Assembly: GCA_937891595.1 (NCBI GenBank)
Contig: CALATF010000060.1
Location: forward strand, 1 to 47,343
DNA length: 47,343 bases
Source: an uncultured Clostridia bacterium
GTDB taxonomy: Bacteria; Bacillota; Clostridia; Christensenellales; UBA1242
Direction: 5' to 3'
The position numbers were made by a program, and so were the translations under genes. Positions 32,734 to 40,876 of the stretch are shown one piece after another. The notes beneath the pieces are model-generated. The model was not told the DNA's origin and ran no database searches. It saw only the letters and a program-made list of their open reading frames with translations. Each line of letters opens with the position of its first letter. Position 1 is the first letter of the stretch.

Positions 32734-32745
32734 GGAGATTAGAAT

Positions 32746-33258
32746 ATGTCAAAGTTAAATATTAAAAAAGGTGATACAGTTTTAGTTATTACTGGTAAAG
32801 ATAATGGTAAAACAGCAGAAGTTTTAGAATGCTTCCCAAAAGAAGACAAAGTTACTGTTAAAGGTATTAATGTAGTTGTAAAACACAAAAAACCTAGGTC
32901 AGCTCAAGATAAAGGTGGAATTGTTAAACTTGAAGGAAAAATTCCTGCTAGCAATGTTATGGTAGTTTGCCCAGTTTGCAATAAAGCAACAAGAATTAAA
33001 GTTAGCGAAAACGAAAATGGCGACAAAGTAAGAACTTGCAAAAAATGTCTTGCAGTTTTAGATGCTGCTAAAAAAGCAACAACTAAAAAAGCTGAAGCAA
33101 AGAAAGTAGAAGCAAAATCTGAAGAAAAAGCTGAAACTAAAAAAGCAACAACAAAAACAGCTACTGCTGCAAAAAAGACAACAGCTAAAGCTGCAACAAC
33201 AAAAACAACAAAAACTGCAACAGCTAAAAAAGCAACTGCAGAAAAGAGCGAAAAGTAG
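32746..33258 (+). CDS. rplX: 50S ribosomal protein L24 with long Lys/Ala/Thr tail
   Basis: L24 initiates 50S assembly. Residues 1-105 are the usual KOW-fold protein (KGDTVLVITGKDNGKT, about 8-23) with a zinc-type pair of cysteine pairs, CPVC (near 74-77) and CKKC (near 96-99). Residues about 106-170 form a low-complexity basic tail of Lys, Ala and Thr with interspersed Glu, resembling histone-type tails. The tail roughly doubles the net positive charge. The core is certain; whether the tail binds rRNA is inference. AAGGAG precedes the start and rplE follows. Confidence 0.97.
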   Translation: MSKLNIKKGDTVLVITGKDNGKTAEVLECFPKEDKVTVKGINVVVKHKKPRSAQDKGGIVKLEGKIPASNVMVVCPVCNKATRIKVSENENGDKVRTCKKCLAVLDAAKKATTKKAEAKKVEAKSEEKAETKKATTKTATAAKKTTAKAATTKTTKTATAKKATAEKSEK

Positions 33259-33270
33259 GAGGTAAAGAGA

Positions 33271-33831
33271 ATGGCAAATAGTAAACAAACTGCTAGGCTT
33301 CGTGAATTTTATAAAAACACTGTAGCTCCAGCATTACAAAAAGAATACTCTTACAAGAACGTAATGGAAATTCCTAAAATTGACAAAATCGTAGTTTGTA
33401 TGGGTCTTGGCGCTGTTAAAGATAATTCAAAAAGCTTTAACTTAGCTCTTGATGAACTTACTGCAATTACAGGTCAAAAAGCTGTTCCTACTCTTGCAAA
33501 GAAATCAATTTCTAACTTCAAAGTTAGAGAAAACCAAAAAATTGGTGCTAAAGTTACATTACGTGGAAACACAATGTATGAATTTTTAGACAAACTTATT
33601 GCTATTGCTCTTCCAAGAGTAAGAGACTTTAAGGGTGTTAATCCAAAAGCATTTGATGGTAGAGGAAACTATGCCTTGGGTATTAAAGAACAACTTATAT
33701 TCCCAGAAATTTCCTATGAAAAAGTCGACCAAATCAGAGGTATGGATGTTATCATTGTAACAACTGCTAAAACTGATAAAGAAGCACATTCCTTACTTAC
33801 AGCACTTGGAATGCCTTTCAGCAAAAGATAA
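33271..33831 (+). CDS. rplE: 50S ribosomal protein L5
   Basis: L5 binds 5S rRNA and forms part of the central protuberance. The 186-residue protein keeps PKIDKIVVCMGLGAVKDN (about 34-51), ITGQKAVPTLAKKSISNFKVRENQKIGAKVTLRG (split between 66 and 99) and GMDVIIVTTAKTDKEAHSLL near the C terminus. Length is within range with a short N-terminal addition. AGGAGG precedes it. Confidence 0.98.
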   Translation: MANSKQTARLREFYKNTVAPALQKEYSYKNVMEIPKIDKIVVCMGLGAVKDNSKSFNLALDELTAITGQKAVPTLAKKSISNFKVRENQKIGAKVTLRGNTMYEFLDKLIAIALPRVRDFKGVNPKAFDGRGNYALGIKEQLIFPEISYEKVDQIRGMDVIIVTTAKTDKEAHSLLTALGMPFSKR

Positions 33832-33857
33832 TAAGGTTAATGGAGATTTAAAAGAAT

Positions 33858-34043
33858 ATGGCAAAAAAATCAATGATTAACAAACAACAAAAAAAGCAAA
33901 AATTTGAAACTCGTGAATATACAAGGTGTTCAATTTGTGGTCGTCCACATGCTGTTTTGAAAAAATATGGCATTTGCAGAATTTGTTTTAGAAACCTTGC
34001 TTACAAAGGTGAAATCCCTGGCGTTAAAAAGTCTAGTTGGTAA
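33858..34043 (+). CDS. rpsZ: 30S ribosomal protein S14, zinc type
   Basis: This 61-residue protein is the zinc-binding form of S14: two cysteine pairs at C24/C27 and C40/C43 in TRCSICGRPHAVLKKYGICRICF (about 22-44). The C terminus GEIPGVKKSSW is typical. It is the C+ paralogue used when zinc is available; no C- version occurs in the window. GGAGAT lies upstream. Confidence 0.98.
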   Translation: MAKKSMINKQQKKQKFETREYTRCSICGRPHAVLKKYGICRICFRNLAYKGEIPGVKKSSW

Positions 34044-34061
34044 AAAGGAGATAGAGAAAAA

Positions 34062-34460
34062 ATGATAGTTACTGATCCAATCGCTGATATGCTTACAAGA
34101 GTTCGTAATGCATTGACTATTAAAAAGAATGAAGTTGTTATTCCTGCTTCAAAAACAAAAAATGCTATCGCTGAAATTCTTTTTAACGAAGGATTTATCG
34201 AAAAATATGAACTTATTGACGATGGCAATTATAAATCAATTAAAATTTCATTAAAATATGGTCCTAATGGAGAAAAAGTTATTCAAGGATTAAAAAGAAT
34301 ATCTAAACCTGGTCTTAGAGTTTATGCTGAAAGCCAAGATATTCCTAAAGTTTTAAATGGTTTAGGTATTGCTATTGTTTCTACAAATAAAGGTATTATG
34401 ACGGACAAAGAGGCTAGAAACCAAAATGTTGGTGGCGAAGTCTTAGCATTCGTTTGGTAA
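34062..34460 (+). CDS. rpsH: 30S ribosomal protein S8
   Basis: S8 binds the 16S central domain and in E. coli represses the spc operon. The 132-residue product has DPIADMLTRVRNAL (about 4-17), NEGFI, and GLGIAIVSTNKGIMTDKEARNQNVGGEVLAFVW at the end (residues about 99-132). Length is standard. AAAGGAG lies before the start. No E. coli-like S8 target site was sought in detail. Confidence 0.98.
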   Translation: MIVTDPIADMLTRVRNALTIKKNEVVIPASKTKNAIAEILFNEGFIEKYELIDDGNYKSIKISLKYGPNGEKVIQGLKRISKPGLRVYAESQDIPKVLNGLGIAIVSTNKGIMTDKEARNQNVGGEVLAFVW

Positions 34461-34474
34461 GGAGGAATTAGAAT

Positions 34475-35020
34475 ATGTCAAGAATAGGAAGATTACCAAT
34501 TAATATACCAAACGGTGTTACTGTTAATGTAGACGAAAATAACAACGTTACTGTAAGTGGAAAACTTGGTACACTTACACAAAAAGTTGATAAAATTATA
34601 AAGGTTGAAGTTAAAGATAACGAAGTTGTTTTAACAAGACCAAATGACACTACTGATGTTAAAGCTAAACATGGTTTATACAGAGTTTTAGTTAATAACA
34701 TGGTTAAAGGTGTTACAGAAGGCTTTACAAAAACTATTATTATTAATGGTGTTGGTTACAAAGCAAACAAACAAGGAAACAAGGTTGTTTTAAATATAGG
34801 TTTCTCACACCCTGTAGAACTTGTTGAAGAACCAGGTATTACTTTAGAATGTCCTGATATGACAACTTTAGTTGTTAAAGGCATTTCAAAAGAACAAGTT
34901 GGTCAATATGCTGCTAAAGTTAGAGGTATTAAACCAGTTGAACCTTATCATGCATACGGATTAAGATATGACAACGAAGTAGTTGTTAGAAAAGTCGGAA
35001 AAGTTTCTGGTAAGAAATAG
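34475..35020 (+). CDS. rplF: 50S ribosomal protein L6
   Basis: L6 lies near the factor-binding site and the L12 stalk base. The 181-residue protein has SRIGRLPINIPNGV at the start, LVNNMVKGVTEGFTKTIIINGVGYK (split at 70-95) and the C-terminal RGIKPVEPYHAYGLRYDNEVVVRKVGK. Length is standard. GGAGG precedes it. Confidence 0.98.
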   Translation: MSRIGRLPINIPNGVTVNVDENNNVTVSGKLGTLTQKVDKIIKVEVKDNEVVLTRPNDTTDVKAKHGLYRVLVNNMVKGVTEGFTKTIIINGVGYKANKQGNKVVLNIGFSHPVELVEEPGITLECPDMTTLVVKGISKEQVGQYAAKVRGIKPVEPYHAYGLRYDNEVVVRKVGKVSGKK

Positions 35021-35040
35021 AAAATTGTTTGGAGATAAAA

Positions 35041-35409
35041 ATGATTAACAAAACAAATAAAAATGCTCAAAGAAAAAAGCGTCATTTAAGAGTAAGAAAA
35101 AACATCTTTGGTACTAAAGCATGCCCAAGATTAAACATTTATAGAAGTACTTCCAACATTTATGCTCAAATCATAGATGATGAAAATGGTACAACTCTTT
35201 GCAGTGCTTCAACTCTTTCAAAAGAACTTGCTGAAACTTTAAAAGGCAAAACCAAATCAGAACAAGCTTTCGCTGTTGGTGAATTGGTTGGCAAATTAGC
35301 TATTAAAAAAGGTATTAAAGCTGTTGTTTTTGACAGAGGCGGATACCTTTACACAGGTAGAGTTATGCAAATAGCTGAAGGTGCAAGAAAGGCAGGTTTA
35401 GAGTTCTAA
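35041..35409 (+). CDS. rplR: 50S ribosomal protein L18
   Basis: L18 binds 5S rRNA. The start at 35041 follows GGAGAT; an in-frame TTG at 35029 is rejected because it overlaps that site and extends the protein by non-family residues. The 122-residue product has RKKRHLRVRKNIFGTKACPRLNIYRS (split over residues 9-36) and GYLYTGRVMQIAEGARKAGLEF at the end. Length is standard. It overlaps the S5 region by one base. Confidence 0.97.
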   Translation: MINKTNKNAQRKKRHLRVRKNIFGTKACPRLNIYRSTSNIYAQIIDDENGTTLCSASTLSKELAETLKGKTKSEQAFAVGELVGKLAIKKGIKAVVFDRGGYLYTGRVMQIAEGARKAGLEF

Positions 35410-35420
35410 TGGAGGAAAAC

Positions 35421-36098
35421 ATGAAAGAAGAAGTTTTAGAAAACGTTGAAGTTGTTGCAGAAAACAACGAAGTAGTTGCTGAAAATGCTCCTGAAACTGA
35501 AGAAGTTAAAGCTGAAAGCAAAAATACAAAAACACGAAAATCAACTTTAAAAACTTATAACCCAGAAAAACCAAGCAAAAAGTTTGATAGAAAAAAAGCT
35601 GACAAACCTACTACACGTAGAGAAGAAAGTGAATTTGATAAAAAACTTGTTGAAGTTAGACGTGTTGCTAAAGTTGTTAAAGGTGGTAGAACACTTAGAT
35701 TCAGTGCTTTAGTTGTTGTTGGTAACAAAAACGGTCTTGTTGGCGTTGGTAACGGAAAAGCAAATGAAGTTCCTGAAGCTATTGAAAAAGCAACTGCAGC
35801 TGCTAAAAAGAATTTAATTTCTGTTCCTATTGTTGGAACAACTATTCCACACGAAATTATTGGTAAGTTTGGTTCATCTTCTGTTAATATGTTCCCAGCT
35901 CCAAAAGGTACTGGTGTTATTGCAGGTGGTAGTGCTAGAGCTGTTGTTGAACTTGCTGGTATTAAAGATATTGTTACAAAATCTCATGGTTCAAACAACA
36001 AAATTAACGGAGTTAAAGCTACTATCGAAGGTTTAAAAATGCTTAGAACTAGAGAAGAAGTTGCTGCTCTTCGTGGAAAAACTGTTGAAGAATTATAA
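35421..36098 (+). CDS. rpsE: 30S ribosomal protein S5 with N-terminal extension
   Basis: S5 affects decoding fidelity near the mRNA entry. The start at 35421 follows GGAGG (35411-35415); an in-frame ATG at 35409 lies within the rplR stop and before the ribosome binding site. Residues about 66-225 are the usual S5 core with VVKGGRTLRFSALVVVGN and GKFGSSSVNMFPAPKGTGVIAGG. The preceding 65 residues are an extension: an acidic Glu/Val/Asn part (about 1-33) and a basic Lys/Arg/Thr part (about 34-65). The core is certain; the role of the extension is unknown. Confidence 0.97.
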   Translation: MKEEVLENVEVVAENNEVVAENAPETEEVKAESKNTKTRKSTLKTYNPEKPSKKFDRKKADKPTTRREESEFDKKLVEVRRVAKVVKGGRTLRFSALVVVGNKNGLVGVGNGKANEVPEAIEKATAAAKKNLISVPIVGTTIPHEIIGKFGSSSVNMFPAPKGTGVIAGGSARAVVELAGIKDIVTKSHGSNNKINGVKATIEGLKMLRTREEVAALRGKTVEEL

Positions 36099-36121
36099 GA
36101 TTTTCTTAGGAGATAACAGAC

Positions 36122-36334
36122 ATGGAAAAGAAAGAAACAAAAAAAGCCAAAAATAATGGCAAATTAAAAGTTACTTATGTTAAAAGCGTTATCGGTTTTG
36201 ACAAAAGTCAAGTAAAAGTTATTGAAGCTTTAGGCTTTAAAAAACTTAATACCACTAAAATTTTCCCAAATAATGATTGCATTAAGGGAAGTATTTTTAA
36301 GGTAAAACACTTACTTAAAGTGGAAGAAATTTAA
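36122..36334 (+). CDS. rpmD: 50S ribosomal protein L30
   Basis: The 70-residue protein has LKVTYVKSVIGFDKSQVKVIEALGFKKLN (split across about 15-43) with the C-terminal GSIFKVKHLLKVEEI typical of L30. It is about ten residues longer than the commonest 58-60 residue forms, the extra being a Lys-rich N terminus. AGGAG precedes the start. The gap to rplO (144 bases) is larger than any other inside the spc region. Confidence 0.96.
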   Translation: MEKKETKKAKNNGKLKVTYVKSVIGFDKSQVKVIEALGFKKLNTTKIFPNNDCIKGSIFKVKHLLKVEEI

Positions 36335-36478
36335 TTTTTAAAAAATTGTTTGAGTCAGTTAAAAAACAATAATAATTAAAATAGATATATTTAGATCTTA
36401 ATTAAAAATTAATTTTTTAATTGCCTTAAAAAAATAAATATTAATTTTACAAATTTTAGTGAAAGGAGTGTATTTCTA

Positions 36479-36925
36479 ATGAACATTCAATCATTGAAAC
36501 CTGCTGAAAATTCTAGATTTTCAAAGAAAAGACTTGGCCGTGGCATTGGTAGCGGAATAGGCAAAACTAGTGGTAAAGGTCATAAAGGTCAAAACGCTAG
36601 AAGCGGTGGTGGTGTTCGTGTTGGTTTCGAAGGTGGCCAAATGCCACTTATTAGAAAATTGCCAAGAAGAGGCTTTACAAATGCTGACTTCAAAAAACAA
36701 TATTCTATCGTAAACCTTTCAGAACTTAACAAGTTTGAAGAAAACGCTGTTGTAGACAGCAATTCACTTATCGAAAAAGGTATTCTTTCTAAAATAGAAG
36801 AATATGGCGTAAAAGTTTTAGGTAATGGCAAACTTGAAAAGGTTTTGACTATTAAGGCTGATAAATTTTCTGAAAGTGCTAAAAAGAAAATTACTGAAGC
36901 CGGCGGAACCTTTGAGGAGGTATAA
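36479..36925 (+). CDS. rplO: 50S ribosomal protein L15
   Basis: L15 is an assembly protein near the peptidyl transferase base. The 148-residue protein shows the glycine-rich N terminus KRLGRGIGSGIGKTSGKGHKGQ (about 18-39) and GGGVRVGFEGGQMPLIRKLPRRGF (about 43-66). AAAGGAG precedes it. It overlaps secY by one base. The 144-base upstream gap is AT-rich; a leader or promoter there is possible but no clear element was found. Confidence 0.98.
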   Translation: MNIQSLKPAENSRFSKKRLGRGIGSGIGKTSGKGHKGQNARSGGGVRVGFEGGQMPLIRKLPRRGFTNADFKKQYSIVNLSELNKFEENAVVDSNSLIEKGILSKIEEYGVKVLGNGKLEKVLTIKADKFSESAKKKITEAGGTFEEV

Positions 36926-38232
36926 TGTTTAAAACCCTTAAAGAAGCTTTTAAAATAAAAGAAGTAAGAAATAAAATCTTATTAACTTTACTTTTATTGC
37001 TTATTTATAGAATCGGTTGTTGGTTACCAACTCCTGGAATTGCATTAAGTACTTTCCAAAGTTCAGTTACTAATGGAGGAGATTTCTTATCTATTATTAG
37101 TGCTGTTAGTGGTAACGCTTTAACAAATGGTGCATTACTTGCACTTGGTGTTGTTCCTTATATTAACGCATCAATTATTATTCAACTTTTATCTATAGCA
37201 ATTCCTTCCTTAGAAAGACTTTCTAAGCAAGGTGAAGAAGGAAAAAAGAAAATTGCAAAATATACAAGAATATGTGCTTTAGTTTTAGCTTTAGCTCAAG
37301 CTATTGGTATTGTTGTAGGTTTTGGCGTAAGCAGTCTTGACACTTCAATTTTCTTTGGTAGTGCATGGTTAACTGGAGCTATGGTTGTTACAATTTTAGT
37401 TGCTGGTGCTATGTTTACTGTTTGGCTAGGAGATAAACTAAGTGCTTTAGGTATTGGAAATGGCTTATCATTATTAATTTTTGTTGGTTTGCTTTCAACA
37501 GCAGGCAAAGCAATATTCGATAACATTGCTGGTATTTCAAGTACTAACTTAGAAAATATTTGGACACTTTTAATATTCTTTGTAGCACTTATATTAATCT
37601 TTGGATTTATTGTTTGGATTGATAATGCTGAAAGAAGAATTCCTGTTCAATATGCTAAACAAATTAAAGGTAGAAAAATGTATGGTGGTCAAAACACCAA
37701 CATTCCTATAAAAATTAACGCTACTGGCGTTATGCCTATTATATTTGCTACTGCTCTTATTAGTTTTCCACAACTTATTATGAGCATCTTCTGGTATAGC
37801 ACAGAAGAAGGTAGTGCTTATATGTGGTATTCCACTTATTTAGGTTCGGGAAGTTGGATTTATAGCTTACTTGTAGCTGTGTTAATCTTATTCTTCTCTT
37901 ACTTCTATGCTCAAATTAGTTTTAACCCTGAAGACGTATCCCGTCAAATTCAGCAAAACGGTGGTTTTATTCCTGGATATCGTGCAGGTAAACCAACTGC
38001 TGATTATTTGAAAAAAGTTTCAAATCGTATTACTTTATGGGGAGCAATATTCTTAGCTCTTATAGCTTTAATACCAACTTATATATTCACTTTAATTGGT
38101 AATACAGGCTCTTTAGTAAATGCGTTTAGTGCTACAGGACTTTTAATTGTTGTTTCGGTAGCTCTTGAAATAGACAAACAACTTGAGGCTCAACTATTGA
38201 TGAGAAATTACAAAGGATTTTTAAATAAATAG
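36925..38232 (+). CDS. secY: Preprotein translocase channel SecY
   Basis: SecY forms the membrane channel of SecYEG. The 435-residue protein begins MFKTLKEAFKIKEVRNKILLT and shows ten hydrophobic segments, the plug and lateral-gate region including SALGIGNGLSLLIFVG and the C5 loop with PEDVSRQIQQNGGFIPGYRAGKPT (about 331-354). Length is standard. Coupled by a one-base overlap to rplO, with GAGGAGG inside the rplO end. SecE and SecG are not in the window. Confidence 0.98.
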   Translation: MFKTLKEAFKIKEVRNKILLTLLLLLIYRIGCWLPTPGIALSTFQSSVTNGGDFLSIISAVSGNALTNGALLALGVVPYINASIIIQLLSIAIPSLERLSKQGEEGKKKIAKYTRICALVLALAQAIGIVVGFGVSSLDTSIFFGSAWLTGAMVVTILVAGAMFTVWLGDKLSALGIGNGLSLLIFVGLLSTAGKAIFDNIAGISSTNLENIWTLLIFFVALILIFGFIVWIDNAERRIPVQYAKQIKGRKMYGGQNTNIPIKINATGVMPIIFATALISFPQLIMSIFWYSTEEGSAYMWYSTYLGSGSWIYSLLVAVLILFFSYFYAQISFNPEDVSRQIQQNGGFIPGYRAGKPTADYLKKVSNRITLWGAIFLALIALIPTYIFTLIGNTGSLVNAFSATGLLIVVSVALEIDKQLEAQLLMRNYKGFLNK

Positions 38233-38244
38233 GAGATAAAATAT

Positions 38245-38865
38245 ATGAAAATAGTTTTATTAGGACCTCCAGGAAGTGGAAAGGGCACACAAGCTCATTT
38301 AATTTGCGAAAAATATAATTTGCCACATATTTCAACTGGTGATATATTTAGAGCAAATATTGCAAACCAAACTGAACTTGGTAAAAAAGCAAAAGAATAT
38401 ATGGATCAAGGGGCTTTAGTTCCTGATGAACTTACAATTTCTATAGTTGTTGATAGATTAAATCAACCTGATTGTAAAAAAGGATTTGTTTTTGATGGTT
38501 TTCCAAGAAATTTAGCTCAAGCTAAAGAACTTGATAAAATGGTTGAACTTGATAAAGCAATCATGATTTATCTTGACGATGAAGAAATTATTAACAGACT
38601 TTCAAAAAGAAGAATGTGTAAGGTTTGTGGAAATCCTACACACATGGATTGGTTAGTTAATGATAAATGCGAAAAATGTGGCGGAGAAGTTTATCAAAGA
38701 GATGATGATGCTCCAGAAACAATTAAAGCAAGATTAATTAAACAAAAATTACCACAAGATGTAATTGACTTTTACAAAGAAAAAGGCATTTACGAACAAA
38801 TTACTTCAACTGATAATAAAGAAAAAACTTTTGTATTAGTTGACGAAATTTTAAAAAAGATTTAA
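38245..38865 (+). CDS. adk: Adenylate kinase, zinc-LID type
   Basis: The enzyme interconverts ATP + AMP and 2 ADP. The 206-residue product has the P-loop GPPGSGKGTQ (about 7-16), HISTGD, GFPRN near 85-89 and a zinc-binding LID with two cysteine pairs, CKVC (near 128-131) and CEKC (near 145-148). The presence of four cysteines marks the Gram-positive zinc type. GGAGAT precedes it. It is part of the classical secY-adk-map order. Confidence 0.98.
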   Translation: MKIVLLGPPGSGKGTQAHLICEKYNLPHISTGDIFRANIANQTELGKKAKEYMDQGALVPDELTISIVVDRLNQPDCKKGFVFDGFPRNLAQAKELDKMVELDKAIMIYLDDEEIINRLSKRRMCKVCGNPTHMDWLVNDKCEKCGGEVYQRDDDAPETIKARLIKQKLPQDVIDFYKEKGIYEQITSTDNKEKTFVLVDEILKKI

Positions 38866-38876
38866 AAAGGCGATTT

Positions 38877-39611
38877 ATGATTAAAATAAAGACCGACAAG
38901 GAAGTTGAGTTGTTAAGAAAAGCAGGTGAGATAACAAGGAATGCCTTGTTAGAAGTTGAAAAAAATATTAAACCTGGTATAACAACTAAACAACTTGACA
39001 AGATTGCTCATGAATTTATTTTAAAAAATCACGCAACTCCTTCATTTTTGCACTACGGTGGTTTTCCTGCTTCCATATGTGCTTCAGTTAATGAAGTTGT
39101 TGTTCATGGGTTTCCAGATGACAAGCCTTTGCAAGAAGGCGACATTGTTAGCATTGACGTAGGGGCTTGTTATAAAGGTTACCATGGTGATAGTGCCAGA
39201 ACTTTTCCGGTGGGAAAAATTTCTGAACTTAAACAAAAACTGATTGATGTTACTAAACAAAGTTTCTTTGAAGGCATCAAGAATATCAAAGCAGGTAACT
39301 GCATTGGCGACATTTCATCAAGTGTTCAGCGTTATGTTGAAAAACATGGTTTTGGTGTTGTAAGAGATATGGTTGGTCATGGTGTTGGCAAAGACCTTCA
39401 CGAAGACCCAAATGTTCCAAATTATGGCTATGCTGGACTTGGACCAAAGTTGAAAGCAAACATGGTGATAGCTATTGAACCTATGGTAAATGCTGGTGGT
39501 TATGAAGTAGTAATTAATGGCTGGTCTTGTAAGACCAAAGATGGTTCTCCTTCAGCTCACTATGAAAACACAGTTCTTATAACTGAAAATGGTGTTGAAA
39601 TTTTGACTTAA
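38877..39611 (+). CDS. map: Methionine aminopeptidase, type I
   Basis: The enzyme removes the N-terminal methionine of nascent proteins. The 244-residue protein has the metal ligands in DVGACYKGYHGDSAR (two aspartates), MVGHGVGKDLHEDP, IAIEPMV and ENTVL near the end. Length is standard (Ia type, lacking an N-terminal extension). Ribosome binding site AAAAGGCG lies just before. adk precedes and a KOW gene follows at 14 bases. Confidence 0.97.
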   Translation: MIKIKTDKEVELLRKAGEITRNALLEVEKNIKPGITTKQLDKIAHEFILKNHATPSFLHYGGFPASICASVNEVVVHGFPDDKPLQEGDIVSIDVGACYKGYHGDSARTFPVGKISELKQKLIDVTKQSFFEGIKNIKAGNCIGDISSSVQRYVEKHGFGVVRDMVGHGVGKDLHEDPNVPNYGYAGLGPKLKANMVIAIEPMVNAGGYEVVINGWSCKTKDGSPSAHYENTVLITENGVEILT

Positions 39612-39624
39612 AGAGGTGTTTTTA

Positions 39625-39897
39625 ATGAGTATTAAAGTTGGCTCTTTAGTTTGTTCCAAGTGTGGACATGATTTAAATAGAATTTATCTTGTAATTAAAA
39701 TTGAAGGTGAATTTGCTTATTGTGTAGATGGCAAATACAGACCTTTAAATAATGCAAAGAAAAAAAGATTAAAACATTTATCACTTTTACATAATGCCAC
39801 CACTTTTGCAGAAGAAAAGTTAAAAAACAATGTTTTGTATGATTTTGAAATCAGTACTTTTATAAAAAATGAAAGCAGCATTATGCACAAAGATTAA
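39625..39897 (+). CDS. KOW-domain RNA-binding protein, 90 aa
   Basis: This position in Clostridia commonly holds a KOW-domain protein with a GxVVxSxxGrDkg pattern. Here the start is SIKVGSLVCSKCGHDLNR (residues 2-19), followed by a strand FAYCVDGKYRPLNNAKKKRLKHL and a helical C terminus. The two cysteines of CSKC are an unusual replacement of the normal SxxG loop and may bind zinc. The start ATG at 39625 follows AGAGG; an in-frame GTG at 39616 is rejected. It likely acts on ribosomal RNA or translation, though the exact role of the family is not known. Confidence 0.88.
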   Translation: MSIKVGSLVCSKCGHDLNRIYLVIKIEGEFAYCVDGKYRPLNNAKKKRLKHLSLLHNATTFAEEKLKNNVLYDFEISTFIKNESSIMHKD

Positions 39898-39925
39898 AAG
39901 TTTTTATTGAAAAAAAGGAGAATTT

Positions 39926-40150
39926 ATGCCAAAATCAGATTGTTTGGAAACTGAAGGTATAGTTACTGAAGTTTTACCAAATGCAACTTTTAAAGTAAAA
40001 CTTCAAAATGGGCACATTATTACTTGTTATATTTCTGGTAAACTTAGAATGAATTTTATTAAAATTCTTGCTGGTGACCAAGTTAAAGTAGAAATGAGTC
40101 CTTACGACTTAACTAAAGGCAGAATTACTTGGAGAAGTAAATCAAATTAA
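39926..40150 (+). CDS. infA: Translation initiation factor IF-1
   Basis: IF-1 binds the 30S A site during initiation. The 74-residue OB-fold protein shows SDCLETEGIVTEVLPNATFKVKLQNGHI (split over residues 4-31), the conserved ISGKLRMNFIKILAGDQVKVEMSPYDLTKGRI core and the SKSN end. AAGGAG precedes the ATG. Length is standard. Confidence 0.98.
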   Translation: MPKSDCLETEGIVTEVLPNATFKVKLQNGHIITCYISGKLRMNFIKILAGDQVKVEMSPYDLTKGRITWRSKSN

Positions 40151-40173
40151 ATTTTAATAAGGAGTTTAGAAAA

Positions 40174-40290
40174 ATGAAAGTTAGACCATCTGTTAAACCT
40201 ATTTGCGACAAATGCAAGGTTATAAAAAGAGAAGGAAAAGTTATGGTTATTTGCTCAAAAAGCAAAAAACACAAACAAACTCAAGGTTAA
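40174..40290 (+). CDS. rpmJ: 50S ribosomal protein L36
   Basis: The 38-residue protein has the N terminus MKVRPSVKPICDKCKVIKR and the zinc residues C11, C14 and C27 with the histidine of KHKQ. Normally L36 has 37 residues; one extra lysine/serine is present in CSKSKKHK, between the last cysteine and the histidine, a minor variant spacing. AAGGAG precedes the ATG. It is too short for many gene callers. A 185-base gap follows, holding the rpsM leader candidate. Confidence 0.97.
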   Translation: MKVRPSVKPICDKCKVIKREGKVMVICSKSKKHKQTQG

Positions 40291-40332
40291 TATTTCCTTG
40301 AAATTTATTGATTTTAATTTGAAGACAACATT

Positions 40333-40383
40333 AAATGTGGGCGGCTGTTTAGTTTAAGCAAAACTTAAATTAAATCTACATTT
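40333..40383 (+). promoter_or_regulatory. Candidate structured leader upstream of rpsM
   Basis: Two stacked helices are visible in the 185-base gap: AAATGTGGG (40333-40341) with TCTACATTT (40375-40383), and AGTTTAAG (40351-40358) with CTTAAATT (40364-40371), loop CAAAA. Between them lies an asymmetric internal loop (CGGCTGTTT against AAA). The element sits before the S13-S11-S4-RpoA-L17 group. Autoregulation by S4 is known in E. coli; equivalence here is not established. Confidence 0.55.
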
Positions 40384-40475
40384 GTGTAAATATATATTAA
40401 CTTGTTTTTAAAAATCAATATTAAAAACATTTAAAAAAAGAACAAAAATTTTAGTTTTATTATGGAGGATTAAAT

Positions 40476-40847
40476 ATGGCTCGTATTGCTGGTGTTGATT
40501 TACCAAATGAGAAAAGGCTTGAAATTGGTCTTACATACATCAAAGGTATTGGCAGACAAACAAGCAACAAAATTTTAAACGAAACAAATATAAGTCCTGA
40601 TATTCGTGTTAAAGATTTGACAGAAGCTCAAGTTGCAACATTAAGAAACTACATTGAAAAGAACTTAGTAGTTGAAGGTGACTTGACAAGAGAAGTTTCT
40701 CTTAACATCAAGTCTTTATCAGAAATAGGATGTTACAGAGGTGTTAGACATCGTAAAGGTTTACCTGTAAGAGGTCAAAGCACAAAACAAAACGCTAGAA
40801 CAAGAAAAGGTCCAAAAAAGACCGTTGCTAGAAAGAAAGGCGCTTAA
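40476..40847 (+). CDS. rpsM: 30S ribosomal protein S13
   Basis: S13 bridges to the 50S subunit and contacts P-site tRNA. The 123-residue product has ARIAGVDLPNEKRLEIGLTYIKGIG (split over residues 2-26), SLSEIGCYRGVRHRKGLPVRGQ and the basic C terminus. GGAGG lies before the ATG. First gene after the leader candidate. Length is standard. Confidence 0.98.
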   Translation: MARIAGVDLPNEKRLEIGLTYIKGIGRQTSNKILNETNISPDIRVKDLTEAQVATLRNYIEKNLVVEGDLTREVSLNIKSLSEIGCYRGVRHRKGLPVRGQSTKQNARTRKGPKKTVARKKGA

Positions 40848-40876
40848 TAAAGAAATTAATAAGGAGTTAAGTTATA

